From Bolinopsis microptera (taxonomy: Eukaryota > Ctenophora > Tentaculata > Lobata > Bolinopsidae), in NCBI RefSeq assembly GCF_026151205.1, contig NC_087072.1, forward strand, positions 9,795,669 to 9,855,668: a DNA stretch of 60,000 bases. The letters run 5' to 3'. Made by a program: the position numbers and the translations under genes. The notes below the pieces were generated by a model. That model was not told the DNA's origin. It saw only the letters and a list, made by a program, of their open reading frames with translations, and searched no databases. Positions 36,316 to 49,441 of this stretch are shown piece by piece (within the stretch, counting starts at the first letter, position 1; the number at the start of each line of letters is the position of its first letter).

Positions 36316-39300
36316 TCAGGGAGCTACTTCAATCCTGGATATCTTGCGAGGAACAGCTGCTTTGTGCTGATCACAGAACTCAACAATCCGCTGACAGGCT
36401 TCTCTGAGGATGTCCTCTGGAACTGTAAGCACCAAGCGTACGTAGTTGGGGATACCGAATATCTGGAGGAGAAATAGGAGTGAGAAAATATTAGAGGAAT
36501 TTTTTGATAACAGTGGTACAAATAAAAATCTCTCCCAAGTCGAGATATTTAAGGCGATATGAAGTGTGAGATGTATAATTATTTTTCATACGTTAGCTGG
36601 AAGGGGAAAGACGCTTTGCTCGGTTATCAGCTTCTCAACAAATTCCATATCGTCTCCAATGTCTTCAAACTGATCGATCTGAGGGAGTTTTTGATGATTT
36701 GAGAGTTGAAACGATCATATCAAGCTTTAAATATTAGCGCTGAAAAAACACAAGAATCAACCAACAGCAGTTGTTAAATTCTAAGCTTACTTTCAATTGG
36801 ACCATCATGTACATTGCCCCCTGTGGTTTGAAGGGCCTTAACTGAGGACAATCTTTTAACTCAGAGTACACAACCTCCGACGCACTCTGAAAGGTTATTG
36901 ATAATGAATCTGTTGAACTAGTAGTTTTAAGAGATTTTTTCCTTGATAGATAAGTTGTGATTTCTCATTATTACACTAGTAAAAGGCGAGAAATCGACGG
37001 AAATCACCATCTTAAAGGGTCCATTATTACCTTGAGTCGCTTTAATGTGTCGTCGTAGAAAGATTGTGGGACAGTCTCCAGAATTTGCGGGACAGCACCC
37101 TGGATCAATACATTGGCTCCAATTATAACTTGGCACAGTTTTGTCAATCCATCTCTTACCTGGGATAATGAAATGTTTCAACATTAGTAGCTGACAACAG
37201 ACTCTAATTCAAATCTTAAGACCTAATCGTAACCTTTAACTAAAAACAAGAGAGTGTATTTGTATTCTACCTTGGACAGTCTGTTGTGTCGATCGTGTGC
37301 GATGAGCCAGCCTACCCTCCATCCAGGAATCAGCCACCTGTAAAATATAACAATGACCTTAAATTCAAGGATTTGGTATGCGGTACTAAGCCAGAAAAAT
37401 TCATAAACAACAAAGCTAGAATTTCATATCTTCAACGTTCACAAAAATAAACCGTTTAGCGAGACCACAGCAAGACAAAACAGGAACATGTTCACTGAGC
37501 TCTCCAAACGATTTGCTCTCCCCGTCATACACCATGTCTTGATAAATCTCATCTGCTATCAGCGGCAAACCGTGTTTCTCGGCGACTGGAATGTTTTAGA
37601 GGAGTAACCTTTCGAACACACACCAATCTCTTAACTCACGATTGCCCCGTTTGAAGTTTAAACTATAGAGTATAGTGCCTTCGAACTGGTACGTTCGATC
37701 TGATCTGATCTGAATGTGTGATAAGATTTAAAGTTTTGGAATAGAGCTTAAATTTTCATTCACAAACCTGACAGAATATCGCGCTGGTGCTGGACAGAGA
37801 AGGCACTCCCACAGGGATTGCTGGGGTTTGTTACCAATATGGCAGCAGTGTTCTCATCTATCAGCGATTCTAACTGGTTTAGATCTATTGACCAGTTGTT
37901 CTCTGGCTGCAAAGGTATTTTTTAATTTGTTGGACAACTGGACGAAATTACAATAAAAAAAACAATTTTCCACTTTAACTTCATAGTTCATTAACAGGAA
38001 TTGCACAAGAGGGGGTACATACACAATTTTATAAACGATGAAATCGTAAAACTGTATTAAACACACGAACTGACAAAATCGGAAATCATCAAACTTCGAT
38101 TTGGAAGACATATACGCCATACCGAGACCGAAGGTAACTTTTAAAACGATGTAAATACCTACATCAAGGTCGTAAAACTTGACGGGAATGCCCCGGTTTC
38201 CTGCAATGGTTTGATAAAGAGAGAAACCCGGCTTTGGGAGCAAGATGTTTCGTTTTTCTGAACCCAGACAATCCATGGCAATTCGCAGAGCATCGCTGCA
38301 ACCACTCGTCACAAACACATCCTGGATTATGATCGGAGATAAGACATTATTGATCTGAACACATAGAGTATTTATTTGATAGTATGTTATAACCTACCAG
38401 GACGCGCGCCGAGTTAAGTTGGACTCGTCGACAATCTTTTGGACAAATATTTTACGAGTATCACCCGTTAATTATTTGACCACTTTGGAGTTTGGAACCC
38501 AGGTGACCAGCAACCTTACCATCGTATGATCGTCGCAGTCTTGTCGTGTTGCGACTTGTGAGTCAGATTTTATGTGTTTATGTTATCTGCGCTGCTGATC
38601 AAGTGCGCGCACTGAGCGCGCGCTTATGGATAGGCCTATCCTATAGGTCGCCAGAAATAATCTTACCGTTGCGCATACTGGGAAACATAAGGTTCAAGAT
38701 TCAATATTTAATCAGCCCAAGTATGTAAACAATGTTGTTATCCTTTCGCTTAAACGAGGATCACACTTTTAAATATTATAATAACTAGATTCTTACCTCT
38801 AACCATTAATCGGTAAATAATGTTAAGGTACAACATCACAAATTTCCCTTTGATAGCAAAAACGATTCCGCGCGTGCGGTAAATAATTTCAGAAGACCTA
38901 ACACTCTGACCCGACTGGATTGTTCTATTGTGTGAGATCGAGAATCGAGCATTTCTTGTTAAAAGAATTTCTTGTTGAAAAGAATTTGTTGACGATTTCA
39001 AAGAGACTTTCACATAACAATATAGAATAATTATCAGAAACACAAGAAGTGTTCTCACTTCTCTCTCAAAAACTAGATTCCAGAATTTCCAAAGTGTCAA
39101 TAATTGTCAATCGGGGTTTTATATGCTTTAACTAGATGCCAAGCTTTGATAGTTCTAGAACTATTTAAGGTTTATTTTCGATTTTAAACACTTCGTCAGT
39201 CATGAAAGAGATTATTTTTCAAAGGTCAGGGGTTGAATATTATTATATTATTATATATATTTTTATATATATTTTTTAATCTATTAACTTATTACACATT

Positions 39301-42300
39301 TGTGCTCTGCTTTAGCATCACTTGACTATTTAATAAAATTGTTTGTTCAGGCCATGACCTTATAGTCAGCCAATTGGCCATTGCTATATTATGTGTATAT
39401 TGTTTGAATATTCTTTTCCATTCTCTCATATTATTATATTAATTACTGTGCGTGTTAAACGTGCAGATCATTTACAAACCCTTAATTCTATGTCTACGGC
39501 TGAACCGTTGAATATATGCAATATTCCTATCTATATATATCTGTAATGACTTAATAGCTTAAAGCGCACATACAGCATGGTATTTATCATGAAGTTGCAA
39601 TACAAATCACCTTAGTTTCGTAATTATAGCCCATCGTTAAAGGCAAATCTTTGGGCCTGCCTATTTTTATCTCTCTAATTTAAATTCTAGTCAAGACATA
39701 CACAATTGTTTCTTTAATTGATGAACACAATGAATTAAACATTACGACTTAAATTGAAATAAAAGCAAGGTAATATAACAGGTAATAACAGCCCCATTTA
39801 CTTTGCTCTCTCTAAGACCTGTCTGTACAAGTACTCAACTAGATATCTACTAAACAGCTAACTCTAGTGTAGACAGGAAACACACACTTACATTGCTGGT
39901 GAGGGGGCTGGAAGCAGTGTTGTAGTACTTTGCAATAGCTGATCTAGTACTGACCAAACCGTGAGCGGGCACGTAACCATAGCAACTTGTTGTCAGGTTG
40001 TCAGCTACTGCTTTTATTACTTGTGGGGGAGGGTCGAAGTTACCGAACACTGACGGGTCACCTGAGTAATAGTGTTAAGTAAGGGTTAATATTGTGAGTA
40101 TAATTAACATGTTATATTCATTATATATTCATATTTTGAGGATAATTAACGTATATTGTGGTCATGCACTGTGCACATAGTACGTGACTGAATAGTGAAT
40201 ACTGTGTAGTGCATGCTGTGTAGTGTGTACTGTGTAGTGTAGAGCTATAGTATACCAGTGATACAGTACGACACGTGTGATGGTTTGGTGATGTTTTGTA
40301 ATACGAGCACTTGTGTGTACAACACAAGTGTGCTAGTTAACAACTAGTAGACAGTGTACAGTGTACAGCTGATGTGTTTGGGTTGAGTAACCCAGGTGAT
40401 CAATATCCTAGTTCTTACAGACTTGTATATACGTTTACAAGTGCCAACTGTATATGCCAGGATACGATTAAAGGACCTATAATACAGTTACATTAGGTTA
40501 TAGTTAATAATACAGTACCATCTAGAGCCTTACGAGATTCAATCCAATAAAAGTTTCTGAGGCATCGCGTAATCTACATTATTAAATCAGTTAACGTTCT
40601 TAATCGAGTTTTAAATAGCTGTCTACAAGGAATAGCAAAAAGTCAAGTACAATGTACTGTGTTACTGGGATATAGTTGATAAAATGTTGGATTGTTTATC
40701 ATCTTAAGCATATATTCATGCTAACTCGACATCTTTACAACTAGCCATGAAATCATTGTTAATCATATGTAATTGCAATTTGACAAGACGTGTAACCGTC
40801 TTTCAATTTAACCTGGCGACCATTCAAGTTGCTAAATAACCAAATCGCTGCCAGCTCAGTAATTTTACCATTTAGAGAAGCGCTGAATGCACGCAACTTG
40901 ACCACTAGTCGCCAGCTAACCGAGTAACACGCAGTGAATGTTCTAGAAGGTTCCTACATTTCTTGGCATCTTTAACTCTTTAATATACAGAGATCAGTAA
41001 ATTTAGCAGCTCTGCAGCATGTTATTCGTTTGTAGAGAGTGTGATGCATAGCACGAGGAAGCTAGCTGATTTAGTTATATGCAGAGAACACATGATTTAA
41101 CGCTGTTTAAATGTTTACACTATAATCAGGTTCAATTTAGAATATGCTAGATTATATTATAGTGACGCTGCATGGCATTAATTGATTAACTAAACGCATT
41201 TAAACGTTAATTATAAAAACAATGTCATGGTAAATTCAATAGTCTATGAGTATGTATTCTAGACTGTATCATTATTTCTAAGCTACTTCAAAACATCAGT
41301 ACGTGATGAGTCTGTGCGCAATGAATCACGTGATACAGTTAGATATGTTAAATATTCAGATACAACATTTGACCAGTAAATAACATTGTAAGCTCTGGAA
41401 TGTTCGATTCTGGAATCAGAAAAAATTCGGTAAAATATTTATCGACGATGATAATTGACCGTTGACGCATTATAGTTATACGCTCACAAGTCACAAACCA
41501 CTCATACCCAAACATTATGACTATGAGGTTGTGTTAAACCGCTTATTTGATTATTTATTTCTTAGTCATGGGACAAATAATTATTTAGGGCTGAATCTTT
41601 GTTTTCAGTGTGAAAAACTCTCAAGAAAAAGTAATTCCGATCAATACCTGTGAAATTATACTGATAACTAGTGTAACCCGTGCCTTCGGCCGGGACTTTA
41701 CTGTCACAGTTGCAATGTAAAAGTATACAACCGCATTATATATTTGATATCACGCATAACGCTGTCTTATGAAAGTATGAAATCTCCCTACAGTTGAAAC
41801 AAAGCGGCCGCAAGACTCAAGAGTGAGCTCTAAGCTTATAGTATTACGTGGGCTAAACTAATTACGGTACATGTTATTCTCCTCGTTCTCTCTCCCATCC
41901 ATTTATGTCACATTTCTGGAACAAAATCATCAATTAAACCACTTACCACCGGCCGATTTTTATAAAATTTGCTTATGGGCTTCGTCAGAGTTTTGTCAGC
42001 ACTATACCGAAAAAACCAGTCCCGTAACTATTACCGTTTTTTTTGTATAACCGTTCGGAAATTACACACAGACAGACAGACACACAGACAGACACACATT
42101 CTGGTGTTATTAAGTTGATAATAAATAACTGGCACATTACTCCTAGACCTAGCTTATCCAAGAATGTGAGAACATTCCAAAGGCTTAATTTTCATTGTAA
42201 GTATTGTAAAACTTGCTATGTTTCACGTTTTAATGTGATAAGTTGCCCAGTCTGTCTTCAACATTCATGCCAGGCGCCAGCTCATACAAGGAAGTTGCAA

Positions 42301-45300
42301 AACGACTTAATTATTGTTAAAACTCTACGTGTTGAGTTGTTTAGTAGGGAGCATCACGGTAAATAGTTGGTGAAAACTAAATGAAAATAATCGACGTTTC
42401 GGCACTAATCGGCCTAATAACTATGATTAATTTACGTGTAAACTGTAAAATTTGACGCCAACATAACTGTCTACTAATCGAATGTTTAGCAATCTTACTA
42501 TATATAAAGCGAGACGATATATATATATTTATCCGTGCCATTTTACTGACACCACGGCATCAATTTTAACGCAAATTTCCGCAAAAACCGTAAAAGATAT
42601 ACAACTGAAACTTTTTTGACTGGGTCAAATGCTTTAATGGCCTCCAAATCAGCATGAAAAAATAAAAAATTGTCCAAGAAATAGGAGTTTTAGAGCCCAA
42701 AATTTGGTACCCCAAGTGGTGTCAAAAACGCAAATTAAATAGGTAATAATTATTTTAGTCTCTTGAGTCTTGACACCATTATAGGGTTATACGGGTTCCT
42801 GCTAGGACCCCTAGGGTCAGGGGTGTGGTCAAATTTCAACCCCAGTTTTCAGGTCAAACTGATTTCCTATCGCCCACGCAAGAATTAAGATTAGAAAGTT
42901 ACTTAGACGCATACATATAATGACTAGAATCTAGATATTATTCTACAAAAAAGTAGCTAGACTAATAGAGGAACCCACCTATACTGAGTCGGAGGAAGGG
43001 TTTGTCAGGATTAGGGTTGATGACCAGGTTATCCACCAGTCCCCGTATGGGGTTTATCGTGTTGTCAGCACAGGGCGAGGTTGGTATCGTACTCGTGCAA
43101 ACCGGATGTCTCATTCTGGAGGAATTGTTTAATTTACCTTTTGTAATGGTGAGAACATAATAGGGTTTCAGGATATTATCGAATTACTAAGAGGAAACGA
43201 AAACGAAAACTGGCAAATTGCCGGCTTGGCCGAGACACAACCTCTTTGTTACTAAGCTCTGTAACAAGCTAATCGTGACCGACAAAGCGGTCAACTCATA
43301 ACTGGTGATACAAAACTTGAACAAGGAAAAAAAAACAACTACAAATTAAATAAAACAAGATATTATGACTCCGCTCCAGGTAACCTATTATACAGAGGCA
43401 ATAAACGGCATACGAAGGGATTGTGCAATGTGTACATGATATTCCATGATTAGAACATATGTACATTGGGTACTATTTTATGACGGCAGGGTCATAGGTA
43501 TACATATATCATATTATATTTATTTTCACCGAATTAAAATTATTTATCGAAATCAAGACACAGATTTGAATCAGCGTAATTGGCGTTGTTACTTGAACTG
43601 TTGTATCTGCGCTCGCAGCTGCACTCGAAAACTGAAAATAGCTTTTAACTTCAGCTGTTGATACAACGAACAGTAGACGAGATTAGAGCATGAAAAAGTA
43701 TATTATTGGTATTATATAGAGTTGTTGAACTAAATGATGTAATCAAATAGTATAGTAATAGTATTCCCCTAATAATAAACAAGACCGCTGCGAGCGAGTG
43801 TACTAGTTATTTCTCACCTCAATACACAGGTCACTAAATCAACAACACGCTAGACTAGGCCGGAAAATGGACTGTCTGATACGGCCACCAGTACCACATA
43901 GTGCCACATAGGGCCACCAGTGCCACATACAAACTTCTGTTGTTCATCTGAATTGTATCAGAGACACTGGTCATTCGGAAAGTTCGCAAATAAAGATCAT
44001 CTTTCTAGGAATTGACTTTAATGGATATGATGGAAATAAATAAAATTGAGACAGTCATATCATTGAAAATTCATTGAAACTTCATTGAAACCCAGTGAAA
44101 CTTCAGTGAAATAACTACAACCCACTCAATAGCACTTCTCTTCTCCTAAAATTACTTCACGGCTCACTTCTATCACCAGGCCCCCTGGCTGTGACATAGG
44201 CCCTGATATGTCCTTAATCACGTTTTTAACATTGTACAACTCAGTGAGAACATTGTAATAACTCAATTGCAATATGTATGGATTATACAAATTCATTTTG
44301 AATGTGAGTGGTAATCACATTGGATAAAACGTATAGGAATCGATTAACTATTGATTGAGCTGTGTGATGTAGTGGTCCTATGTAGAATGGAACCAGGCCA
44401 GCGCCAAAGTACCAGGACATGCAAACATTAAAGGATGAGGGGACCTTAGAAAAAGTTTTTTTCTCGTGCAAATCCTTTTATTACATTAATCGTATAAACC
44501 ACTTTAGTGAAATCCGCAAAGTTGTATTTCATTCGCGCGCCGAGATATCCAGCCAAAACAATTTGAACCTGTGACGTCAATTATGTGAGTTGCTCTGATC
44601 CGCGCATATAGAAATACAGGTAAAATGAGCGTGCGGGCCGACTAAATTAATAATTAAGAATACATTAACAATTTACGATACTAACGAGCCTATAACCAAT
44701 GGAGAGGAGACTTTTTATGACCGGTTGAAAAAAGAATTATCACCCTACGATAACCATGAGCCGAGATACACCTGAAATAAGATTGAAGTCACACAGAAAG
44801 GCATGTAAATTATGTATATTTATAGCTCCCAACGTAACACCTCATATGTCATATCAACACAACACGGTCCTAATAAAAATGGATCGGGTAGGTATGAAAT
44901 GCATGTCTTCATTCCAGTTGGACAAGCAACAAGCACCAAGCTTTTAAGTTCTAACTCACTATGTGACACTACTTATAACGTAAGCAAGATTTGCAACTAT
45001 CACACCAAGCAATATTATACCAAGCATAGCAGACGAACACATCCACATTCGTTACGCTTTACACTCAAGTCACAGCAAACTAAAACGGTAAATTATAAAT
45101 GAGTGTACAACTAAAGGCCGGTACACGCCGCATTGTCAAACCGCACGTGCGCACTCAGATAGGACTAGAGGCGCCAAGGGCCAGCTAGTAAAATGTCTTC
45201 TACTACATCATACATTCAACCGATTTTTAGATCTGTATTCTTGTATGAAGAAATATGCCGATTTTTAATTGTGTCCATATCGGGTTTCAAACAAGTCAAA

Positions 45301-46498
45301 ACAAAATAGCAGTTTGTGGTTTAGTTAGCGGATGCTACTTATCTTAGCTATTTATAAATACCTACTACAACTACAAGAAAGCCTTTCTGAGTTACATTTA
45401 ACTATTAAGGAGAATTATTCGTAACTTAGATCTTGACTAGTTCAGTGCAAACAAAGATACCGCTCTCGCAAACGCCAAAGGTAACACGACGTAATTGAAA
45501 CAGCACAGAAGAAAATGCTGACACAAGCGAAGGGTGTGCGCGCACGTTGGTCTTAACACATAAGTGACGTCACAGCCCAAAATTGCTATCAGCCAATAGG
45601 AGCGCGGCGTGATATTGCACGAATTATCGATTTCACAGTCCGGCGTATTTTTTGATTCTACACACTTTCACAGGACTTAAACGCGAATATTTGGAAGTAA
45701 ATTCTAAGGTCCCCTCATCCTTTAATTAACTGGTGGAACAAGGTAACCTGCATAAAGTATCTAGAACCCATGAGCACTCGTAGAGCAACACAAAACACAA
45801 CGCATTAATATAGTCATTAGTCTCCTGGGTAGTGGGTGTTAGAGTCTCCTGGGTGATGTTAGAACATTTCTCTAAACTTCAGTAGGAAGCAAACTGAATA
45901 CAGCTCTACTGAATAATTCCACAACTAAGGAAGCTAAATATTATAGGTATTATATCATCGATGACATAAATTTGAAAATTATGCGAGTAGTCCTAATTCT
46001 ATCTGGATTATCCCAAACATAATTTTTTTTATTCCATTTGTAGTTAAAATATACCCATTAATCTTTTAAATGTATAGAAAAAACTAACAGTTGACAGACA
46101 CTTTGTACTTTGTGGGATCTTAATTCGTAACTAAGCTAAATTGTTATTACAACAGATTCAAGAGCTTGATCCCCGTTTTTAATGTGCTAGGGTCAAGACC
46201 CACGGTAATTAGTTTGGGGAGAACATTCAACGTTAGCAGCGAATGAAATTGCATTAAAGCAAAGGAAATTATCGTGACCTAGTGGGCTAAGGCGCAATAC
46301 ATAATTTCGCAAATTATTAAATTATCAAACATTGATATTAACGATTCAAGAAATTCTTAATGAAATTCTTAATGAAATTCTGATATGGATGAAGACCAAT
46401 TCAGTACCTTAAAGAAGATAATTTAGTGAGTAAAAAATTAGAAGTAGCTTAAATACTTACAGGCCGTTGAGGATTCCATTGTGGGCGGTTTTCTTCAT
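36316..46498 (-). CDS. TAT: tyrosine aminotransferase, eleven exons, complete
   Basis: A pyridoxal-phosphate enzyme that transfers the amino group of tyrosine to 2-oxoglutarate, the first step of tyrosine breakdown in the cytosol. Exons in order are 46461-46498, 42979-43115, 39892-40061, 38163-38321, 37768-37906, 37453-37585, 37271-37337, 37031-37159, 36791-36886, 36592-36678 and 36316-36462. All phases join, giving 433 residues (human 454). Landmarks are [10 protein letters not shown] (about 34), [16 protein letters not shown] (from about 56), TSGCSDAL (120), [12 protein letters not shown] (145), NPSNPCGS (195-202), DEIY (226-229), the cofactor lysine in CCGLAKRW (Lys258), PGWRVGW (263-269), GAMYMMV, and YVRLVLTVP with the substrate-carboxylate arginine (394). 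The start ATG at 46498 follows directly from exon 1 and fits the family length. The active-site motif reads SCCGLAK where SCGGLAK is usual. The first intron (3.3 kb) holds a TTAA-flanked element. Confidence 0.95.
38388..38472 (+). repeat. copy of the CACCCGTTAA module in TAT intron
   Basis: This 85-base segment runs from AACCTACCAGGACGCGCGCC through GGACTCGTCGAC to TTACGAGTATCACCCGTTAA. It matches a module found repeatedly at 47.9-53 kb. Here it stands alone in the intron upstream of TAT exon 4, showing that it moves or is copied independently of the large palindrome. Confidence 0.8.
41670..42095. repeat. dispersed-repeat relic with GACA-rich tail
   Basis: The segment begins with GTGTAACCCGTGCCTTCGGC and ends after TTCGGAAATTACACACAGAC in a CAGACAGACACA run. 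A defined start and a short simple-repeat tail are typical of retroposed repeats. A 107-codon frame (42043-42366) starts inside the tail; its downstream part has CxxCxxC-like cysteines but no family that I recognise. Confidence 0.4.
44433..45721. mobile_element. TTAA-flanked, piggyBac-like non-autonomous element
   Basis: The ends are about 21-base inverted repeats beginning AGGATGAGGGGACCTTAGAA. TTAA lies immediately outside both (44429-44432 and 45722-45725), the target duplication of the piggyBac superfamily. At 1,289 bp it has no long open frame, so it would need a transposase from elsewhere. It lies in the first intron of TAT. Confidence 0.85.
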
Positions 46499-46674
46499 GA
46501 TGATGCTATTGAAATAACTTGATTAGGAATCAAATTTTAGGTTTGAGATAAGCACCAATTCAACGAAACAATTTATGAATTTAAATTGGGACTAAAAGCA
46601 GCTTATAGATATCACTTCCCCCTAACAGAAACAACTATCAAATCTATTTCAAAATAAGTCATAATCTTTATAAT

Positions 46675-46746
46675 CAAAATAAGTTATAATCTTCATAATC
46701 AATAAATAAGTCATAATCTTTACTTACTTACTTACTTACTTACTTA
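46675..46746. repeat. simple repeats upstream of TAT
   Basis: Three units of about 22 bases with core ATAAGTCATAATCTT are followed by a CTTA microsatellite of about six units. They lie about 180 bases beyond the TAT start codon, so within its probable promoter region. Confidence 0.7.
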
Positions 46747-46963
46747 AGTTTCTGAAGCAGTTAAGTAGTAAATGCACTGCAGTAGTGCTATTTAGCCTTG
46801 CGCCACCAGGCATTATTTTATATTTTTCTATTACTTTTACTATTATACAGGTCATATCGAAAAATATCTAATCTGTTAGATATACAAGTTTATTTATTGA
46901 ATTGAATTATAAATTTTGCAACACAAATGAATATTCAATAATTTAGATAGTAACATATATAAA

Positions 46964-47860
46964 ATGGTTCTTTTAATGTGTTACAGGATGCTTGCTATGA
47001 TAATTCTGATCTTTTGGTGGGGCAACCTAACTGAAGCCACAGTTTATATTATAATTACAGGGGGGGACCAAAAGTCAGTACCCATACTTTGGGTCTTATA
47101 CCACCGCGGTGTTTTGTATTTGAGAGTTGTTGCTTTGCAGAATGCAGATGGCATACTGCACCTACTTGTTCAAGGATTCCGTCACCAAAATCTGAAAATT
47201 CGGTTTTTGGGGGCCACACCCAATCAACATTGAACTGCTTATACTCGTGTTTGTGAACATGTTAGAGGCTCCGTTGTAACATATTGCAATAGGTTATTTG
47301 ATCCGGAATATAATCTGAAAAGACGGATTTAAAATGACAAGTTATCAAGCAATTTGTTTATCTCGTTAGCAAAATTGATTGGGTACTCAATGATTACCCA
47401 ATTACGACACTGTAATTGGGATCCCTGCACGATTCCCATAATGCAGATCTAGCCTCAACCCAATCACTTGATCACACGTAATGAACAAACTTGTTATGCT
47501 TCATATCTCGGTCATCTGAGAAGCTAGAACTTTTTTCAGGACAAACGTAATTTAAATGGCCCAACTCAATTCAATAAAATTTAGCTCAATCCGACTATCC
47601 AAACTATCGAATAAATGCGAAAATAAACCTTCATTTGAAAAAAAATGAACACGAATAATTTTTCGATTTGACAAATCCCCGAACCAGTAGTGGTAGTAAG
47701 TCATACCAAAAAGAATTATTTCGATTGGGCACCCCCCCTCAGTAATAATCACTTGCAAACAATTGTACGTGTTACCTGGGGACCCCAGGCTATTTATATT
47801 TATGTTCATAATAATAGAGATTTGGCGGAATGATGCATGCAGGCGCCGCCCAGTAATTGT
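46964..47860. other. no gene recognised; repeat-derived
   Basis: A 90-codon plus frame (46964-47233) and a minus frame (47552-47884) have no domain. The stretch includes the inverted partner (47462-47600) of the 18780-18935 repeat. Near 47775-47855 it also has GGGGACCCCAGGCTAT and GGCGGAATGA motifs, which recur at the edge of the large palindrome. Confidence 0.45.
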
Positions 47861-47863
47861 ACG

Positions 47864-48354
47864 TGTAGGTTTATAACCTACCAAAACGCGCGCGCGCCGA
47901 GTATAAAGTCCAGTTTGCAGTTGGACTTGTAGGTTTATAACCTACCCGGACGCGCGCCGGGTTGGACTCGTCGACGGTCCTGATATTTGAAACAAATATT
48001 TTACGAGTATCACCCGTTAAAGTTGGACCCGTCGACGGTCTTGGAATTAACATAGCCATGTGTCTACGCGTATTGCGTGACGCGCGCTACTGCAAGCGAG
48101 AGGGCTCTGGTTAGAGCAAGTCTTGGAATACTATATATTTTGAACAAATATTTTACGAGAATCACCCGTTAATTGAATGTCAGTTTAAAATTAGTTTTAA
48201 AGTGAAATGCTCGCGGATGAATACATGATCATGATTAATCTGATTTGTCAGAATATTCAGTTGTAGGTTTACAACCTACCAGGACGCGCGCCGAGTTGGA
48301 CTCGTCGACGGTCCAATATATGAAACAGATATTTTACGAGTATCACCCGTTAAA
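47864..48354 (+). repeat. cluster of four CACCCGTTAA-module copies
   Basis: Copies lie at about 47864-47930 (partial), 47929-48020, 48141-48172 (3' part only) and 48263-48354. Each full copy opens with the near-palindrome GTAGGTTTATAACCTAC. It continues with GGACGCGCGCCGAGTTGGAC and TCGTCGACGGTCC and ends TTTTACGAGTATCACCCGTT. Inverted copies occur at 48724-48812 and 52878-52992. Confidence 0.85.
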
Positions 48355-48411
48355 ATATTCAGTCGTGATATGCTTTCCATTTGACACTGTCTTAAGTCTT
48401 TTTAATATTCG

Positions 48412-48520
48412 TCATACGTTGTATGACCGGCCGCCGCGCACGAATGCGCGGCTCCACCTGTATCGTAGAAACTCTATAGTGAAACGACAATGGCAAATGG
48501 GGGTCACGACGTGATACAAT
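48412..48520 (-). mobile_element. second copy of the 100-bp GC-hairpin MITE
   Basis: This is an inverted, diverged copy of the MITE at 54893-54992. It shares GTCATACGTTGTATGAC, the GCCGCGCA...TGCGCGGC hairpin, and TTGTATCACG at the end. It carries small insertions relative to the other copy, and no target duplication is visible. Confidence 0.75.
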
Positions 48521-48609
48521 AAAAAGGTGGACGTATTAATATAATAGTATTCATGCTGACATTGTAATACTATTTGCAAACTATCGTATCGAAGTGATAG
48601 CATCATCGA

Positions 48610-48990
48610 TCGACTATGGACTATGGACTAAAATCCAAATATTACATATTACGGGACAGTTTCAATTTTTGGGGCTATTCTGAAATCTAAACTAACTACA
48701 TTAAATTTATGATATATTTAAGTTTAACGGGTGATACTCGTAAAATATTTGTTTCGTCGACGAGTCAAACTCGGCGCGCGTCCTGGTAGGTTATAACATA
48801 TAAACCTACAAATGATATAAAAGTGGCACTATTCAGTTTATGTAATATGTGAACAACCCTTTATGAATATGACTCAAAGCTAGAACGTAAGCGGAAATCA
48901 ACATAACATATGCAATCTGTCTCCAGATTTACTAATACTAGGTCCAAACATTATAAAACATCAATCATTTATAAGACATATATTAATATA
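48610..48990 (+). repeat. degenerate duplicate of 56620-56890
   Basis: Stretches such as TACGGGACAGTTTC and, further on, ATGACTCAAA followed by an AGAAC-TAAGCGG-AAT block occur in the same order and orientation at 56620-56890. This copy is interrupted by an inverted CACCCGTTAA module at 48724-48812. Confidence 0.7.
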
Positions 48991-49280
48991 AGACCCCTTA
49001 TTATATATATCCCATTTCTGCCTCTCCATCAAGTTTTTTCCCTTAGCCATCTTCGATTTTATATTTTGTAGGTTGTACTGCGATCTTCCTTTCTTTCCAC
49101 TTTCGTTGCCACTCCTTCTGTAATTTCTGTTGTCCTCCCTTCTATTCTGTAGTTATTGCTGACAAACATCAAAACATTTACCTGAGGACCCCAGGCTATT
49201 ATGTTCATTAGGCGGAATGACAGGCTGAGCGCGGCCCACAGCGGGGGCTGAAACCAGGTTTTCGATCAAATGTTGCCATT

Positions 49281-49441
49281 TGTAGTCAAACGTCGCCAAC
49301 AGTTGCTTTCGTCCAATGAAATCGCTGCATTTTGCAAGTCAGTATGCATAATTGAATTACATATATTCATATGCGGAGCTTGGCTTACATAATGCAGCGA
49401 TTTCATTGGACGAGAGCAACTTTTGGCGACGTTTGACTACA
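49281..49441. mobile_element. 161-bp MITE present in one palindrome arm only
   Basis: The ends TGTAGTCAAACGTCGCCA and inverse enclose a further paired segment around GTCCAATGAAATCGCTGCA. The equivalent place in the right arm (near 54326-54335) has only a few bases (about TGTAGT) between the matching flanks. So either it inserted into the left arm after the arms formed, or it left the right arm with a footprint. Confidence 0.75.

Noticed and set aside
42043-42366. 107-codon frame with paired cysteines as a zinc-finger gene
   Set aside because: It begins inside a CAGACAGACACA simple-repeat tail, and its cysteine spacing does not fit a known finger.
44756-45102. Plus-strand frames as a piggyBac transposase
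   Set aside because: They are under 100 codons with no DDE-type motifs. The element appears non-autonomous.
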